Of a stretch of 64,000 nt of DNA, positions 11,341-20,668 are shown piece by piece. The stretch's first letter is position 1; every line of letters starts with the position of its first letter. Source of the DNA: Leucobacter sp. CX169 (GTDB lineage Bacteria > Actinomycetota > Actinomycetes > Actinomycetales > Microbacteriaceae); assembly GCF_017161405.1 (NCBI RefSeq), contig NZ_CP071051.1, forward strand, positions 1,860,001 through 1,924,000. Direction: 5' to 3'. The translations under genes were made by a program, and so were the position numbers. The notes under the pieces are model-generated. The model saw nothing but the letters and a program-made list of their open reading frames with translations, was not told where the DNA came from and ran no database searches.

Positions 11341-12756
11341 CTATCGGTCGTTGTCGCCGAACTCCGGCACCTTGTTGAACCCGGTCACCGGCTGACTCTC
11401 GTCAAACGCCGCGACCTTGCGACGGAAGCCCCGCGTGAGCACGACGAGGTAGATGAACCCGATCGCGGTCCAGATGAGCCCGCCGATAAGCGCGTCGATG
11501 TGGAGGTTCGCCCACAGCAGACCCGTGAGGAGCATGCCAATGCCCGGCAGCACGATGAAGGTGAAGATGTCCTTCGCGGTCTTCCGGCGGCCCTTGCGGA
11601 TCGCGAACCAGGCAATCACCGAGATGTTGACGAAGGTGAACGCGATGAGCGCCCCGTAGTTAATGTAGGCGGCAATCATCTCAAGCGTGAACGACATCGC
11701 GAGGAGGCTGATCGCGCCGGTCAGCACGATATTGAAGGTCGGCGTGTGCGTGCGCGGGTTGATGTAGCCGAAGAACTTCTTCGGCAGCACGTTATTGCGC
11801 CCCATCACGAGCAGCATGCGCGACACCGAGGCGTGCGAGGCGAGGCCGGAGGCGAGCGTCGCCGCGAACCCTGCGGAGGTGAGGATTGCCTGGAATACCG
11901 GGCCTCCCACCTGGAGTCCAATCTCGGGCAGCGTGCTGTCCTCGATGGCGGCCGCGGGGAACGCGTCCGAGCTCGGGAAGCGCAGCTGCGTGAAGTAGCC
12001 GGCGATCAGGAAGATCGCGCCCCCGATGATGACGGTGAGCAGGATCGCGCGGGGCATGATCTTCGGCGACTTCGCCTCTTCCGCGTACATGGTCACAGCG
12101 TCAAAGCCAATGAACGAGAAGCAGACAATCGTCGCGCCCATAAGCACCGCGGCCATAGTCACCTCGTCGTGCAGGAACGGCATCATCGAGGCAACCGTGC
12201 CCTGGCCCTCGCCGCGCATGAGCTGCGCGATCACCATCACGACAAACACCGCCATCACGGCGATCGAAAAGACCAGCAGGATCATGTTGATGTTCGAGGT
12301 ACCGCGCATCGTCAGGTAGATGAGGGTGGTCACGAACACGCAGTACACGACGACCCAGATCCAACCCGGGATCCCCGGGAAAATGGCCTCGAGGTAGCTG
12401 CGGATGATGAGGCAATTCACCATCGGAAGCAGCATGTAATCGATGAGGGCGGTCCATCCGACCAGGAACCCCACGTTCGGATGGATCGACTCGCGCACGT
12501 AGGTGTACGCCGATCCGGCACTCGGAATTGCGCCAGACATCTTGCCGTAGCTGATTGCCGTGAACACCATCACGATGAGCGCAACGAGGTAGGCGGCCGG
12601 AACCACGTTGTTGGTGTCTCTCGCCACCATGCCGAAGGTGTCGAAGACAACGGTCGGGGTCATGTACCCCAGGCCGAGGCCCACAATCGCCCAGAGGCCG
12701 AGATTACGTTTGAGTGTTCCGCTGCCAGCGCGTGGCATCGTGGCGGTTGCCGTCAT
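11341..12756 (-). CDS. APC-superfamily permease, PuuP-like
   Basis: A 471-residue protein with twelve predicted membrane helices. It opens with LGLWAIVGLGLGYMTPTVVF and carries GAIPSAGSAYTYVRE, both typical of APC amino acid and polyamine carriers, and ends in a charged cytoplasmic tail. It lies downstream of potC but beyond that operon's terminator, so it has its own promoter. Its place beside potDABC and putrescine-degrading enzymes suggests a proton-coupled putrescine or GABA importer. Another amino compound cannot be excluded. Its stop is one base from the convergent YczE gene. Confidence 0.75.
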   Translation of the reverse strand: MTATATMPRAGSGTLKRNLGLWAIVGLGLGYMTPTVVFDTFGMVARDTNNVVPAAYLVALIVMVFTAISYGKMSGAIPSAGSAYTYVRESIHPNVGFLVGWTALIDYMLLPMVNCLIIRSYLEAIFPGIPGWIWVVVYCVFVTTLIYLTMRGTSNINMILLVFSIAVMAVFVVMVIAQLMRGEGQGTVASMMPFLHDEVTMAAVLMGATIVCFSFIGFDAVTMYAEEAKSPKIMPRAILLTVIIGGAIFLIAGYFTQLRFPSSDAFPAAAIEDSTLPEIGLQVGGPVFQAILTSAGFAATLASGLASHASVSRMLLVMGRNNVLPKKFFGYINPRTHTPTFNIVLTGAISLLAMSFTLEMIAAYINYGALIAFTFVNISVIAWFAIRKGRRKTAKDIFTFIVLPGIGMLLTGLLWANLHIDALIGGLIWTAIGFIYLVVLTRGFRRKVAAFDESQPVTGFNKVPEFGDNDR

Positions 12757-12833
12757 GTTCTACTCCTTTGAAGAACCTGGCTTCACCGCATATCGCGGCG
12801 GCGATGCCAGTCGGCCGGAACACTGATCCGGCC

Positions 12834-12880
12834 AAAAATTGGGGGCTACACGACCGATCAACCACGGCCGTGCAGCCCCC
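12834..12880 (-). terminator. Rho-independent terminator of the potDABC operon
   Basis: On the - strand a hairpin starting GGGGGCTGCACGG pairs with CCGGTCGTGTAGCCCCC-type sequence around an AT-rich loop and is followed by AATTTTTGG. It starts 15 bases after the potC stop. Confidence 0.85.
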
Positions 12881-12894
12881 TGAACTATTCGAAC

Positions 12895-13698
12895 TTACTG
12901 CTTCGCGAGCCGTTTGTCTCGGCTAATGCGGGCGATCTGCACACCGATAACGAGTATCAGTGCACCGAAGAACACGATTGACGCCAGCACATTGGCCTGT
13001 GCCGGCACCCCCCGCAGCGCCGAGGTGTAGATGAACTTCGGGAACGTCGTCGCCGTGCCCGAGTTGAACGCCGTGATGATGAAGTCATCAAACGACAGCG
13101 CAAACGAGAGCAGTGCGGCACCGATGATGCCCGGCATGAGCATCGGCAGCGTGATCCGCCAGAACACCTGGCTCGGCGGTGCGTACAGGTCACGCCCCGC
13201 CTCTTCGATCGCCGGGTCAAGGCTCGCCACGCGTGCCTTCACCGCCACGACCACGTACGAGATACAGAACATTGTGTGCGCGAGGATGATCGTGCCGATC
13301 CCCTTCTCGACACCGGCGAGCAGGAACTGCGCGGCGAGGCCCGCACCCAGGACGACCTCGGGGGTCGCCATCGGGGTGAACAGCAACAGGCTGATCGTCG
13401 AACGGAACTTGAAGCGGTACCGGACGAGGGCGATCGCGATCGCGCTGCCGAGCACCGTTGCCAAGACCGTCGAGACGACGCCGATCAGCAGGCTGTTCCC
13501 GAACGCCTGGCAGACCATGGGCGCGCCACAGGGGTTCGTCCAGTTGTCGAGAGTGAACCCGCGCCACGTGATGTTGTTGCGTCCCGCATCGTTGAACGAG
13601 AACACGAACACGTACAGGATGGGCAGCAGCAGGTAGACCATGGCAATGATGGCCGCGACCGGGACGAATGCCTTTCCGAGACTGAACTTCGAATTCAC
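12895..13698 (-). CDS. potC: Spermidine/putrescine ABC transporter permease PotC
   Basis: A 267-residue protein with six membrane helices. The inner-membrane permease EAA loop reads EAGRDLYAPPSQVFWRITLP (about residues 160-180). GTG start overlaps the potB stop. As the last gene of potD-potA-potB-potC, it pairs with PotB to form the channel driven by PotA. Confidence 0.93.
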   Translation of the reverse strand: MNSKFSLGKAFVPVAAIIAMVYLLLPILYVFVFSFNDAGRNNITWRGFTLDNWTNPCGAPMVCQAFGNSLLIGVVSTVLATVLGSAIAIALVRYRFKFRSTISLLLFTPMATPEVVLGAGLAAQFLLAGVEKGIGTIILAHTMFCISYVVVAVKARVASLDPAIEEAGRDLYAPPSQVFWRITLPMLMPGIIGAALLSFALSFDDFIITAFNSGTATTFPKFIYTSALRGVPAQANVLASIVFFGALILVIGVQIARISRDKRLAKQ

Positions 13699-14552
13699 AG
13701 CAGGTCCTCCGTGCCACTCTTGCGCACGTACGTCGCCACGATGATCAGGATGATGATCATCAGGAGGATCGACAGTGACGCCGCCATCGGGTAGTTCTGC
13801 GTCTGCAAGAAGTTGGCCTCGATGACGTTACCGATCATGGGGGTGTTCGTTGATCCCAGGAACTCGCGGGACGCGTTCACGTAGTCGCCCGACATCGGGA
13901 TAAAGGTGAGGAGCGTTCCCGAGACGATTCCCGTCATCGACAGCGGCAGGGTGACCTTGCGGAAGGTCGTGACCGGCGAGGCGTAGAGGTCTGAACCGGC
14001 CTCTACCAGGCGCAGGTCGAGCTGCTGCAGTGAGGCGAAGATCGGCAGGGTCATGAAGGGAATGAAGTTGTAGACCAGGCCGAAGATCACGGAGAAGTCA
14101 GTGCCGATCCACTCGCCGGGGAGGATCTGCTTCCAGGCCAGCGTCCGCAGCAGGAAGCTGATAAAGAAGGGCGCGACCACCAGGATCAGCAGAATGCCCT
14201 GCAACATGGGCTTCGAACGTGCCTTGACTCCGATCATGTAGGCGAGCGGATACGCGATCACGAGCGCGACCACGGTGGCGATCAGCGCGTACGTGAACGA
14301 GCGCACCAGCTGCGGCCAGTACTCAGCGAGTGCCGCCCAGTAGTTGCTGAATTGCGTCGCTGCGACGTAATCTCCGATGCCGCCAGAGGCGGCCGGAGCC
14401 TGCAGCGAGGTCAGGAACAGTTGAATGAACGGCGTCACGAAGAACAGCACCATGTAGGCGATACCGGGAAGCAGTAAGAGCAGCGCGACCCAGGTCCCCT
14501 TCCGCGGCGCCTGTTCGACGACCTTGCCGCTCGCAAATGCGGTAAATGCCAT
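13695..14552 (-). CDS. potB: Spermidine/putrescine ABC transporter permease PotB
   Basis: A 285-residue protein with six membrane segments and an EAA loop, EAGSDLYASPVTTFRKVTLP, at about 185-205, which contacts the PotA ATPase. ATG 14552 lies six bases after the potA stop; the end overlaps potC by four bases. It forms half of the polyamine channel. Confidence 0.93.
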   Translation of the reverse strand: MAFTAFASGKVVEQAPRKGTWVALLLLLPGIAYMVLFFVTPFIQLFLTSLQAPAASGGIGDYVAATQFSNYWAALAEYWPQLVRSFTYALIATVVALVIAYPLAYMIGVKARSKPMLQGILLILVVAPFFISFLLRTLAWKQILPGEWIGTDFSVIFGLVYNFIPFMTLPIFASLQQLDLRLVEAGSDLYASPVTTFRKVTLPLSMTGIVSGTLLTFIPMSGDYVNASREFLGSTNTPMIGNVIEANFLQTQNYPMAASLSILLMIIILIIVATYVRKSGTEDLL

Positions 14553-14558
14553 GGGAGC

Positions 14559-15731
14559 CTACTTTGCGGCCTGGGCCGCGATGGCCCTGGTCGACGCCTC
14601 GGTGGTCAGCGAACCGGTCTCGAGGTGGTCGTCGAGCAAACCGAAGGTGTGCTCTGCGAGCCAGCTCAACCAGACCTCATCGCCGCGCTTGCCCACCGGG
14701 CCAGACTCGACATTCTGCGCGAAGACCTGCACGTCGCCGAACTCGTCCGAGCTCACCGTGTACTGCGTGCTCACGCCAATAAACGAGACGTCCGTAATGC
14801 GGCCAGGGCCCACGACGTTGATCCCGGCCGTATCGGCGGGCGCGCTCATGTGCAGCCGCAGCTTCTCCGGACGAACGCCCACGGTAATCGAGCCCGAGTC
14901 GCGTTCGCTGCGCGCCCGGTCGACCGTGATGCGGTGCCCATTGAAGTTGGTGTGGATCGCGGTGTCCGTCGTCCCCGCCACCTGCACGGCAAAGAGGTTG
15001 GACTGGCCGAGGAAGTTCGCGACGAACACCGTCTTCGGCAGTTCGTACAGCTCCTCGGGCGCGCCCATCTGCTCGATCCGTCCCTTATTCATCACTGCGA
15101 CGGTGTCAGCCATGGTCATGGCCTCCTCCTGATCGTGTGTGACGTGCAGGAAGGTCAGTCCGACCTCTTGCTGGATCTGCTTGAGCTCCTGCTGCATCTG
15201 ACGACGCAGCTTGAGGTCGAGCGCCCCCAGGGGCTCATCGAGGAGCAACAGCGCCGGGCGGTTGACGACGGCACGGGCCAGGGCCACGCGCTGTTGCTGA
15301 CCACCCGAAAGCTGCGAGGGCTTGCGGTCCGAGATGTGGTCGAGCTCCACGAGGCGCAGCACCTCGTGTGCCTTACCCAGCGGATCCCCCATCTTGCGGC
15401 GGCGCAGGCCGAACGCGACGTTCTCAAGCACGGTCATGTGCGGGAAGAGCGCGTACGACTGGAATACGGTGTTCACCTGCCGCTTGTGCGGCTTCAGCGA
15501 CGTGACGTCTTCCCCGCCGATCAAGATCTTGCCCTGGGTGGCCTCTTCGAGGCCGGCCACCAGGCGAAGCGTCGTCGTTTTGCCGCAGCCCGAGGGGCCG
15601 AGCAACGCGAAGAAGGATCCTGCCGGGATGGTGAGGTTCAAATGCTCGATTGCAGTGAACCCGGGGAACCGCTTTTCGATCCCCACGAGTTCGAGGTCTG
15701 CACCGGCTTCAGCGAAAGTACCGTCATTCAC
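14559..15731 (-). CDS. potA: Polyamine ABC transporter ATP-binding protein PotA
   Basis: A 390-residue protein starting at GTG. It has Walker A LLGPSGCGKTTT (about 42-53), signature LSGGQQQRVALARA, Walker B LLLLDEPLGALD, the switch His in HVTHDQEE, and a C-terminal TOBE domain from about 280 that senses or regulates uptake. Length and motifs match the spermidine/putrescine class. It lies five bases after potD in the same operon. Confidence 0.94.
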   Translation of the reverse strand: MNDGTFAEAGADLELVGIEKRFPGFTAIEHLNLTIPAGSFFALLGPSGCGKTTTLRLVAGLEEATQGKILIGGEDVTSLKPHKRQVNTVFQSYALFPHMTVLENVAFGLRRRKMGDPLGKAHEVLRLVELDHISDRKPSQLSGGQQQRVALARAVVNRPALLLLDEPLGALDLKLRRQMQQELKQIQQEVGLTFLHVTHDQEEAMTMADTVAVMNKGRIEQMGAPEELYELPKTVFVANFLGQSNLFAVQVAGTTDTAIHTNFNGHRITVDRARSERDSGSITVGVRPEKLRLHMSAPADTAGINVVGPGRITDVSFIGVSTQYTVSSDEFGDVQVFAQNVESGPVGKRGDEVWLSWLAEHTFGLLDDHLETGSLTTEASTRAIAAQAAK

Positions 15732-15736
15732 GCTGC

Positions 15737-16951
15737 TTAGACCCCCAGGACGTTGTTGAACTGCTTGGTGTACGTGTTGTCTTCCTGCGGCGTGAGCGTG
15801 CGGAAGGTCTTGAGGCGATTCGCCATCTCCTCGTCCGGGAAGATGTACGGGTTGTCGACCTGATCCGGATTGACCTTCTCCATCGCCTCGCGCGCGCCGT
15901 CAACCGGGGTCACGAACCAGACGTAGTCGGCGACCATGGCCGCGACCTCGGGCTCGTAGTAGTAGTTGATCATCTCTTCCGCGAGCTTCTTCTCGGCCGC
16001 CTCGGTGCCGTTCGGAATCGCGAATGAGTCGGCAGTAATCGTGCCGCCCGACTCGGGGACGTCGAGCGTCCAACGATCGCCCTGCTCAGAGTTCAGGATC
16101 GCGATGTCGCCAGTCCAGGCGATCGCCGCGAGCGTCTCGTCGTTCTCGAGATCCTGCGTGTAGGAGTTGCCCTTCACCTTCGAGATCTGGCCACTCTTGA
16201 GCGCGTCGTCAAGCCAGCCGAGCGCCGCGTCGAACTCGGTGTCGCCCCAGCCTTGCGTAATGTCGACGCCCTGCGCCTGCATGATGATGCCCATGGTGTC
16301 GCGCATCTCGGAGAGCACGCCCACCCTGCCCTTCAGCTCCGGGCGCAGCAGGTCGTCGAGGGTGCGGATGCCGTCCGGGACTTCCTTCGTGTTCCACACG
16401 ACACCGGCGGCGGGTGCCTGCCAGGGCATCGTGAACTTGCGGCCCGGGTCGAGGTCGAGGCTGTCGACGAGGGTCGGCAGCAAGCGGGAGGTGTTCGGCA
16501 TGTTGGCCTTGTCCAGCTCCTGGATCTGGCCGTCAGTGATGAGGCGACCGTTCACCCAGTCGGTGAAGGTGATGACGTCGTAGCCCGTGTGCTGTCCCAG
16601 CTTGAGCTGGTCCTTGATCTTGCCGTAGAAGGTGTTGTTGTCGTCGATGTCTTCGAGGTAGTCGACCTGAATGTTGGTCTGCTTCATGAACGCATCGAGC
16701 GAGGGGTACGTGCCGCTCTCCTCGTCGAAATCGAGGTAGAAGGGCCAGTTGCCCCACACGATGGTGCCGGCCGAGCCGTCACCCTGATCCGGTGAGCCAG
16801 CCCCGGGGGCGCAGGCACTCAGCGCGAGCGCGCCGGCGCCGGCAGCACCGATTCCGACGCCCTTCATGAGGCCACGGCGCGACATCTGCGCGCTGCGAGC
16901 GTAGGCAATCAGCCTTTGAACCATCGGATCTTCGGGAAGTCGTTGAACCAC
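15737..16951 (-). CDS. potD: Polyamine-binding lipoprotein PotD (operon copy)
   Basis: I place the start at GTG 16951: AAGGAG lies seven bases upstream, and the product then aligns end to end with the second PotD at 23382, sharing LPxDP at positions 5-9. An ATG at 16969 and a longer frame to 17095 lack that support. The 404-residue protein has a twin-arginine-like SRRGLMKG, a hydrophobic stretch and lipobox LSAC, then the periplasmic-binding fold (WGNWPFYLDF, FMKQTNIQVDYLEDI). It captures putrescine or spermidine outside the membrane for PotABC. Confidence 0.92.
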   Translation of the reverse strand: MVQRLPEDPMVQRLIAYARSAQMSRRGLMKGVGIGAAGAGALALSACAPGAGSPDQGDGSAGTIVWGNWPFYLDFDEESGTYPSLDAFMKQTNIQVDYLEDIDDNNTFYGKIKDQLKLGQHTGYDVITFTDWVNGRLITDGQIQELDKANMPNTSRLLPTLVDSLDLDPGRKFTMPWQAPAAGVVWNTKEVPDGIRTLDDLLRPELKGRVGVLSEMRDTMGIIMQAQGVDITQGWGDTEFDAALGWLDDALKSGQISKVKGNSYTQDLENDETLAAIAWTGDIAILNSEQGDRWTLDVPESGGTITADSFAIPNGTEAAEKKLAEEMINYYYEPEVAAMVADYVWFVTPVDGAREAMEKVNPDQVDNPYIFPDEEMANRLKTFRTLTPQEDNTYTKQFNNVLGV

Positions 16952-17123
16952 GAGAGCACTCCTTGACATCTTTGTCGGTGAATTGCCCAAGAGACCTGCG
17001 CTGCAAGCGCCATCGCCTGGGTATGTCTCGAATACTGACATAGATTCGGTACCAGACAAAATACGCAGGGCCGCTGACGCGAAATCTTCACGCAACGGTT
17101 ACCAATCCGCGGGAGAGCATGCA

Positions 17124-17170
17124 AGAAGGGCGGTGACCGGCGAGAGAATCCGCCGGTACACCGCCCTTCT
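17124..17170 (-). terminator. Terminator between the aldehyde dehydrogenase gene and potD
   Basis: AGAAGGGCGGT with inner ACCGGCG pairs with CGCCGGT and ACCGCCCTTCT around AGAGAATC. It begins eight bases after the dehydrogenase stop, separating that gene from the pot operon. Confidence 0.75.
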
Positions 17171-17178
17171 GATTGCGA

Positions 17179-18609
17179 CTATTCGCCGAGGAAGTGCATC
17201 ACGTGCTTGATGCGCGTGTAATCCTCAAAGCCGTACATCGAGAGGTCCTTGCCGTAGCCCGAGTACTTGAAGCCACCGTGGGGCATTTCCGACACGAACG
17301 GGATGTGGGTGTTCACCCAGACACAGCCGAAGTCGAGCATCTTCGCCTGGCGCATCGCGGTGCCGTGATCGGTGGTCCAGACGGACGCGGCCAGCGCGTA
17401 GCGGACGCCGTTCGCGAGCGCGAGCGCCTCGGCCTCGGTACTGAAGGTCTGCACCGTGAGCACCGGCCCGAAGATCTCCTCCTGCACCGCCTCGTCGTCC
17501 TGACGCATGTTGTCAACGATCGTGGGCTCAATGAAGTACCCAGCGCCGTCTTTCGCCTTGCCACCCGTCACGACGACGGCGTGCTCGGGCAGACGCTCGA
17601 GCATGCCGAGCACGCTGGCGTACTGGCGGTCGTTGTTCATCGGGCCGTAGAACGCTCCCTGATCCGGTGCGCCGGTCGTGACGTTGGCCTCGACGTGTGC
17701 CTTGATCGCTGCGATGAACTCGTCGTGCACGCTCTCGTGCACGATCACGCGGGTCGCGGCGGTGCAGTCCTGGCCGCCGTTGAAGAAGGCAGCGGAGGCG
17801 ATGCCCTCTGCGGCCTGCTCGATGTTGGCGTCAGCGAACACCACTGCGGGGGCCTTGCCGCCCAGCTCGAGGTGGGTGCGCTTCATCGTCTCGATCGCGG
17901 ACTTCGCGACCTCCATGCCGGCACGGACAGATCCGGTGATGGCGACGAGCTCGGGCGTCGGGTGGTCCGTCATGGCGGCGCCGGTGACGCGGCTCCCGAG
18001 AACGACGTTCAGCACGCCGGCCGGGAGGAACTGCCCGGCGACCTCAGCCAGCAGCAGCGTCGACAGCGGAGTCGTCGACGCGGGCTTCAGCACGATCGTG
18101 TTGCCAGCGGCAAGCGCGGGCCCAATTTTCCACACGGCCATGTTCAGCGGGTAGTTCCACGGGGTGATCTGGCCCACGACGCCAATCGGCTCGCGACGCA
18201 CATAGGAGGTGTGGCCGGCGAGGTACTCGCCCGCGCCCTTGCCCTCAAGGTTGCGAGCGGCACCGGCAAAGAAGCGGATCTGGTCCACCGACTGCATGAT
18301 CTCGTCGGCGATGATCGTCGCGCGCGGCTTGCCGCAGTCAAGCGACTCGGCATCGGCGAAATCAGCAGCGCGGCGCTCCATCTCGGCGGCGATACGCCAG
18401 AGGGCGTTGGAGCGATCCTGCGGGGTGGTTGCCCCCCACTCACCCGCGAACGCGGCGGAAGCGGCCGCGTAGGCGCGGTCAACGTCGGCGTCGGTCGAGA
18501 CCGGCGAACTCGCGATGACCTCCTCCGTGGCGGGATTGAGCACTTCGAAGTACTCGTTGGTTTCGGCAGGAACGAAATCCCCATTGATGTAGTTCTGTAG
18601 TACACGCAT
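17179..18609 (-). CDS. Aldehyde dehydrogenase, probably 4-aminobutyraldehyde dehydrogenase
   Basis: A 476-residue NAD(P)-dependent aldehyde dehydrogenase. Family residues are present: Asn152 in TPWNYPLNM, Glu248 in LELGGKAP, Cys282 in NGGQDCTAAT, and the C-terminal EMPHGGFKYSGYGKD common in aminoaldehyde dehydrogenases (PatD/PuuC). It would oxidise 4-aminobutyraldehyde to GABA, the step after the aminotransferase at 19203. A TAGGCT -10 box six bases before ATG suggests a leaderless transcript. Divergent from the Lrp-type gene. Other aldehydes (betaine aldehyde) remain possible. Confidence 0.87.
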   Translation of the reverse strand: MRVLQNYINGDFVPAETNEYFEVLNPATEEVIASSPVSTDADVDRAYAAASAAFAGEWGATTPQDRSNALWRIAAEMERRAADFADAESLDCGKPRATIIADEIMQSVDQIRFFAGAARNLEGKGAGEYLAGHTSYVRREPIGVVGQITPWNYPLNMAVWKIGPALAAGNTIVLKPASTTPLSTLLLAEVAGQFLPAGVLNVVLGSRVTGAAMTDHPTPELVAITGSVRAGMEVAKSAIETMKRTHLELGGKAPAVVFADANIEQAAEGIASAAFFNGGQDCTAATRVIVHESVHDEFIAAIKAHVEANVTTGAPDQGAFYGPMNNDRQYASVLGMLERLPEHAVVVTGGKAKDGAGYFIEPTIVDNMRQDDEAVQEEIFGPVLTVQTFSTEAEALALANGVRYALAASVWTTDHGTAMRQAKMLDFGCVWVNTHIPFVSEMPHGGFKYSGYGKDLSMYGFEDYTRIKHVMHFLGE

Positions 18610-18615
18610 ACCCGA

Positions 18616-18621
18616 AGCCTA
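18616..18621 (-). promoter_or_regulatory. -10 box of the aldehyde dehydrogenase gene (leaderless layout)
   Basis: TAGGCT on the - strand lies six bases from ATG 18609, with GTGACG or TGACGG a plausible -35 about 16-17 bases upstream. Confidence 0.45.
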
Positions 18622-18696
18622 GGCGATTCTCGGCGGCCCGTCACCAATCAGAGTGTGCAAATGATCTGCGAATTCGAACAGTCGCTTCGGATTCCT

Positions 18697-18725
18697 TTGC
18701 GTTTTTGCGTTTTTGCTGCGAGAAT
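18697..18725 (+). promoter_or_regulatory. Promoter of the Lrp-type gene (leaderless layout)
   Basis: TTGCGT (18697-18702), a 17-bp spacer and GAGAAT (18720-18725) are followed by seven bases and GTG 18733, so transcription would begin at the start codon. Confidence 0.5.
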
Positions 18726-18732
18726 CTGGATC

Positions 18733-19200
18733 GTGAGCGTTACACGGAGTTCCCCCTCGCTCGACGATACGTCGAAGGCCATCATCGAGCAGTTGCAAGT
18801 CGATGGCCGCCGTTCGTATGCCGAGATTGGGAAGGCCGTTGGACTGAGCGAGGCTGCTGTCAGGCAGCGCGTGCAAAAACTCACCGATGCCGGGGTCATG
18901 CAGATTGTTGCCGTGACCGACCCGATGCGCCTTGGTTTTCACCGTGGCGCCATGATCGGCATTCGCGTATCCGGTGACACCAGGGTCGTCGCCGATCATC
19001 TCGCCCGCCTCCCCGAGGTGTCGTATCTGGTGCTCAGCGCCGGATCGTTCGACATCATGGTCGAGGTCGTGTGCGAGGACGACGCGAGTCTCATCGAATT
19101 CCTGAACACACACATTCGGGTGCTTGACGGGGTCGCCTCCACCGAGACGTTCGTATACCTCGAACTCAAGAAGCAAAAGTACGACTGGGGAACCCGATAA
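18733..19200 (+). CDS. Lrp/AsnC-family regulator of the putrescine pathway
   Basis: A 155-residue protein from GTG 18733; earlier in-frame ATGs lie in the promoter. The N-terminal HTH reads YAEIGKAVGLSEAAVRQRVQKL (about 27-48), followed by an alpha-beta RAM ligand-binding domain. Two bases after its stop comes the class III aminotransferase, and it is divergent from the aldehyde dehydrogenase, so it is well placed to control both in response to an amino compound. PutR-like and similar Lrp regulators often adjoin such genes. Confidence 0.87.
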   Translation: MSVTRSSPSLDDTSKAIIEQLQVDGRRSYAEIGKAVGLSEAAVRQRVQKLTDAGVMQIVAVTDPMRLGFHRGAMIGIRVSGDTRVVADHLARLPEVSYLVLSAGSFDIMVEVVCEDDASLIEFLNTHIRVLDGVASTETFVYLELKKQKYDWGTR

Positions 19201-19202
19201 AC

Positions 19203-20597
19203 ATGTCATACGATCCCACGGGCACGCACGATACCGCTGCCCTTCAGGCCAAGGCCAAGAGCCACCTCTGGCCGCACTTCACCTCGAGCAAGGTACTCAA
19301 TGACGGCATCCCCGTCATCACCCGCGCCGAGGGCCACCACATCTACGATGCTGCGGGTCGCAAGTACTTCGACGGCCTCTCCGGTCTCTTTGTGGTCAAC
19401 GCCGGCCACGGCCGCGACCGCATCGTCGATGCTGCAGCCAAGCAGATGAAGCAGCTTGACTTCATGCCGCTCTGGTCCTACGCACACCCCGCAGCGGTTG
19501 AGCTCGCCGAGCGTCTCGCGAGCTACGCTCCCGGCGAGATGAACAAGGTCTTCTTCACCACCGGCGGTGGCGAGGCAGTCGAGTCCGCGTTCAAGCTGGC
19601 CAAGCACTACTGGAAGCTCCGCAACAAGCCGATGAAGCACAAGGTCATCTCGCGCGCGGTTGCTTACCACGGCACCCCGCAGGGCGCCCTTGCCATCACC
19701 GGCATCCCCGGCATGAAGGAAATGTACGAGCCGCTGACCCCCGGTGGTCACCGTGTCCCGAACACGAACTTCTACCGCGCAGAAGAGAACGGCGCCCCGA
19801 GCGACGACGTCGAGACGTTCGGACAGTGGGCCGCGAACCGCATCGAAGAGGCCATCCTCTTCGAGGGTCCCGACACCATTGCCGCCGTCTTCCTCGAGCC
19901 GGTCCAGAACTCCGGTGGCTGCTTCCCGCCGCCCCCCGGATACTTCAAGCGCGTCCGCGAGATTTGCGACCAGTACGACGTGCTGCTCGTCTCGGACGAG
20001 GTCATCTGCGCCTACGGCCGCATCGGTGATTTCTTCGCGTCGAAGGCGCTCGGCTACGAGCCCGACATCATTACGTCGGCGAAGGGCATCACCTCGGGCT
20101 ACGTCCCGCTCGGTGCCATGCTCGTCGCGGACAAGGTGTCGGAGGCGTTCGCGTCCGAGGACAACACCTTCTACCACGGCTTCACGTTCGGTGGCCACCC
20201 GGCCGCTGCCGCTGCTGCCCTGGCCAACCTCGACATCTTCGAGGAAGAAGACCTCAACGGCAACGTGCGCACGAACAGCCCGCTGTTCCGCGCGGAGCTC
20301 GAGAAGCTGCTCGACATCGACATCGTCGGTGACGTGCGCGGCGAGGGCTACTTCTTCGGCATCGAGCTCGTCAAGGACAAGGCCACGAAGGAGACGTTCA
20401 ACGCGGAGGAATCCGATCGTCTGCTCCGCGACTACCTGTCACCCGCGCTGTGGGAAGCCGGCCTCTACTGCCGCGCCGACGACCGTGGCGACCCCGTCAT
20501 CCAGCTCGCTCCGCCGCTGACCATTGGTCCGGCCGAGTTCGCTGAGATGGGAACCATCCTGCGCAGCGTCCTGAAGGACGCGTCCTCGAAGATCTAG
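19203..20597 (+). CDS. Class III aminotransferase, probably putrescine-pyruvate aminotransferase
   Basis: A 464-residue PLP enzyme. Lys294 in TSAKGITSGY is the Schiff-base lysine and Asp265 in LLVSDEVICAYGR binds the PLP nitrogen. The N-terminal HLWPHFTSSKVLND segment and overall layout resemble SpuC-type putrescine or beta-alanine:pyruvate transaminases. It would convert putrescine and pyruvate to 4-aminobutyraldehyde and alanine. Cotranscription with the Lrp gene and the neighbouring importer and dehydrogenase support this; substrate choice is inferred. Confidence 0.85.
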   Translation: MSYDPTGTHDTAALQAKAKSHLWPHFTSSKVLNDGIPVITRAEGHHIYDAAGRKYFDGLSGLFVVNAGHGRDRIVDAAAKQMKQLDFMPLWSYAHPAAVELAERLASYAPGEMNKVFFTTGGGEAVESAFKLAKHYWKLRNKPMKHKVISRAVAYHGTPQGALAITGIPGMKEMYEPLTPGGHRVPNTNFYRAEENGAPSDDVETFGQWAANRIEEAILFEGPDTIAAVFLEPVQNSGGCFPPPPGYFKRVREICDQYDVLLVSDEVICAYGRIGDFFASKALGYEPDIITSAKGITSGYVPLGAMLVADKVSEAFASEDNTFYHGFTFGGHPAAAAAALANLDIFEEEDLNGNVRTNSPLFRAELEKLLDIDIVGDVRGEGYFFGIELVKDKATKETFNAEESDRLLRDYLSPALWEAGLYCRADDRGDPVIQLAPPLTIGPAEFAEMGTILRSVLKDASSKI

Positions 20598-20611
20598 TCT
20601 TTCGAGCCTGG

Positions 20612-20643
20612 GGCCCGCTCTGCTGTTGCAGGGCGGGCCTTTT
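20612..20643 (+). terminator. Terminator of the aminotransferase gene
   Basis: GGCCCGCTCTGC and GCAGGGCGGGCC pair around TGTT and are followed by TTTTGCG, 14 bases after the stop. Confidence 0.85.
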
Positions 20644-20668
20644 GCGTACCCGGGGCGCGCTGCGCCCG

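Noticed and set aside
16951-17095. Longer PotD starting at ATG 16969 or further upstream to 17095
   Set aside because: The ribosome site AAGGAG and the alignment with the second PotD both favour GTG 16951; the extension has no conserved or signal-peptide character.
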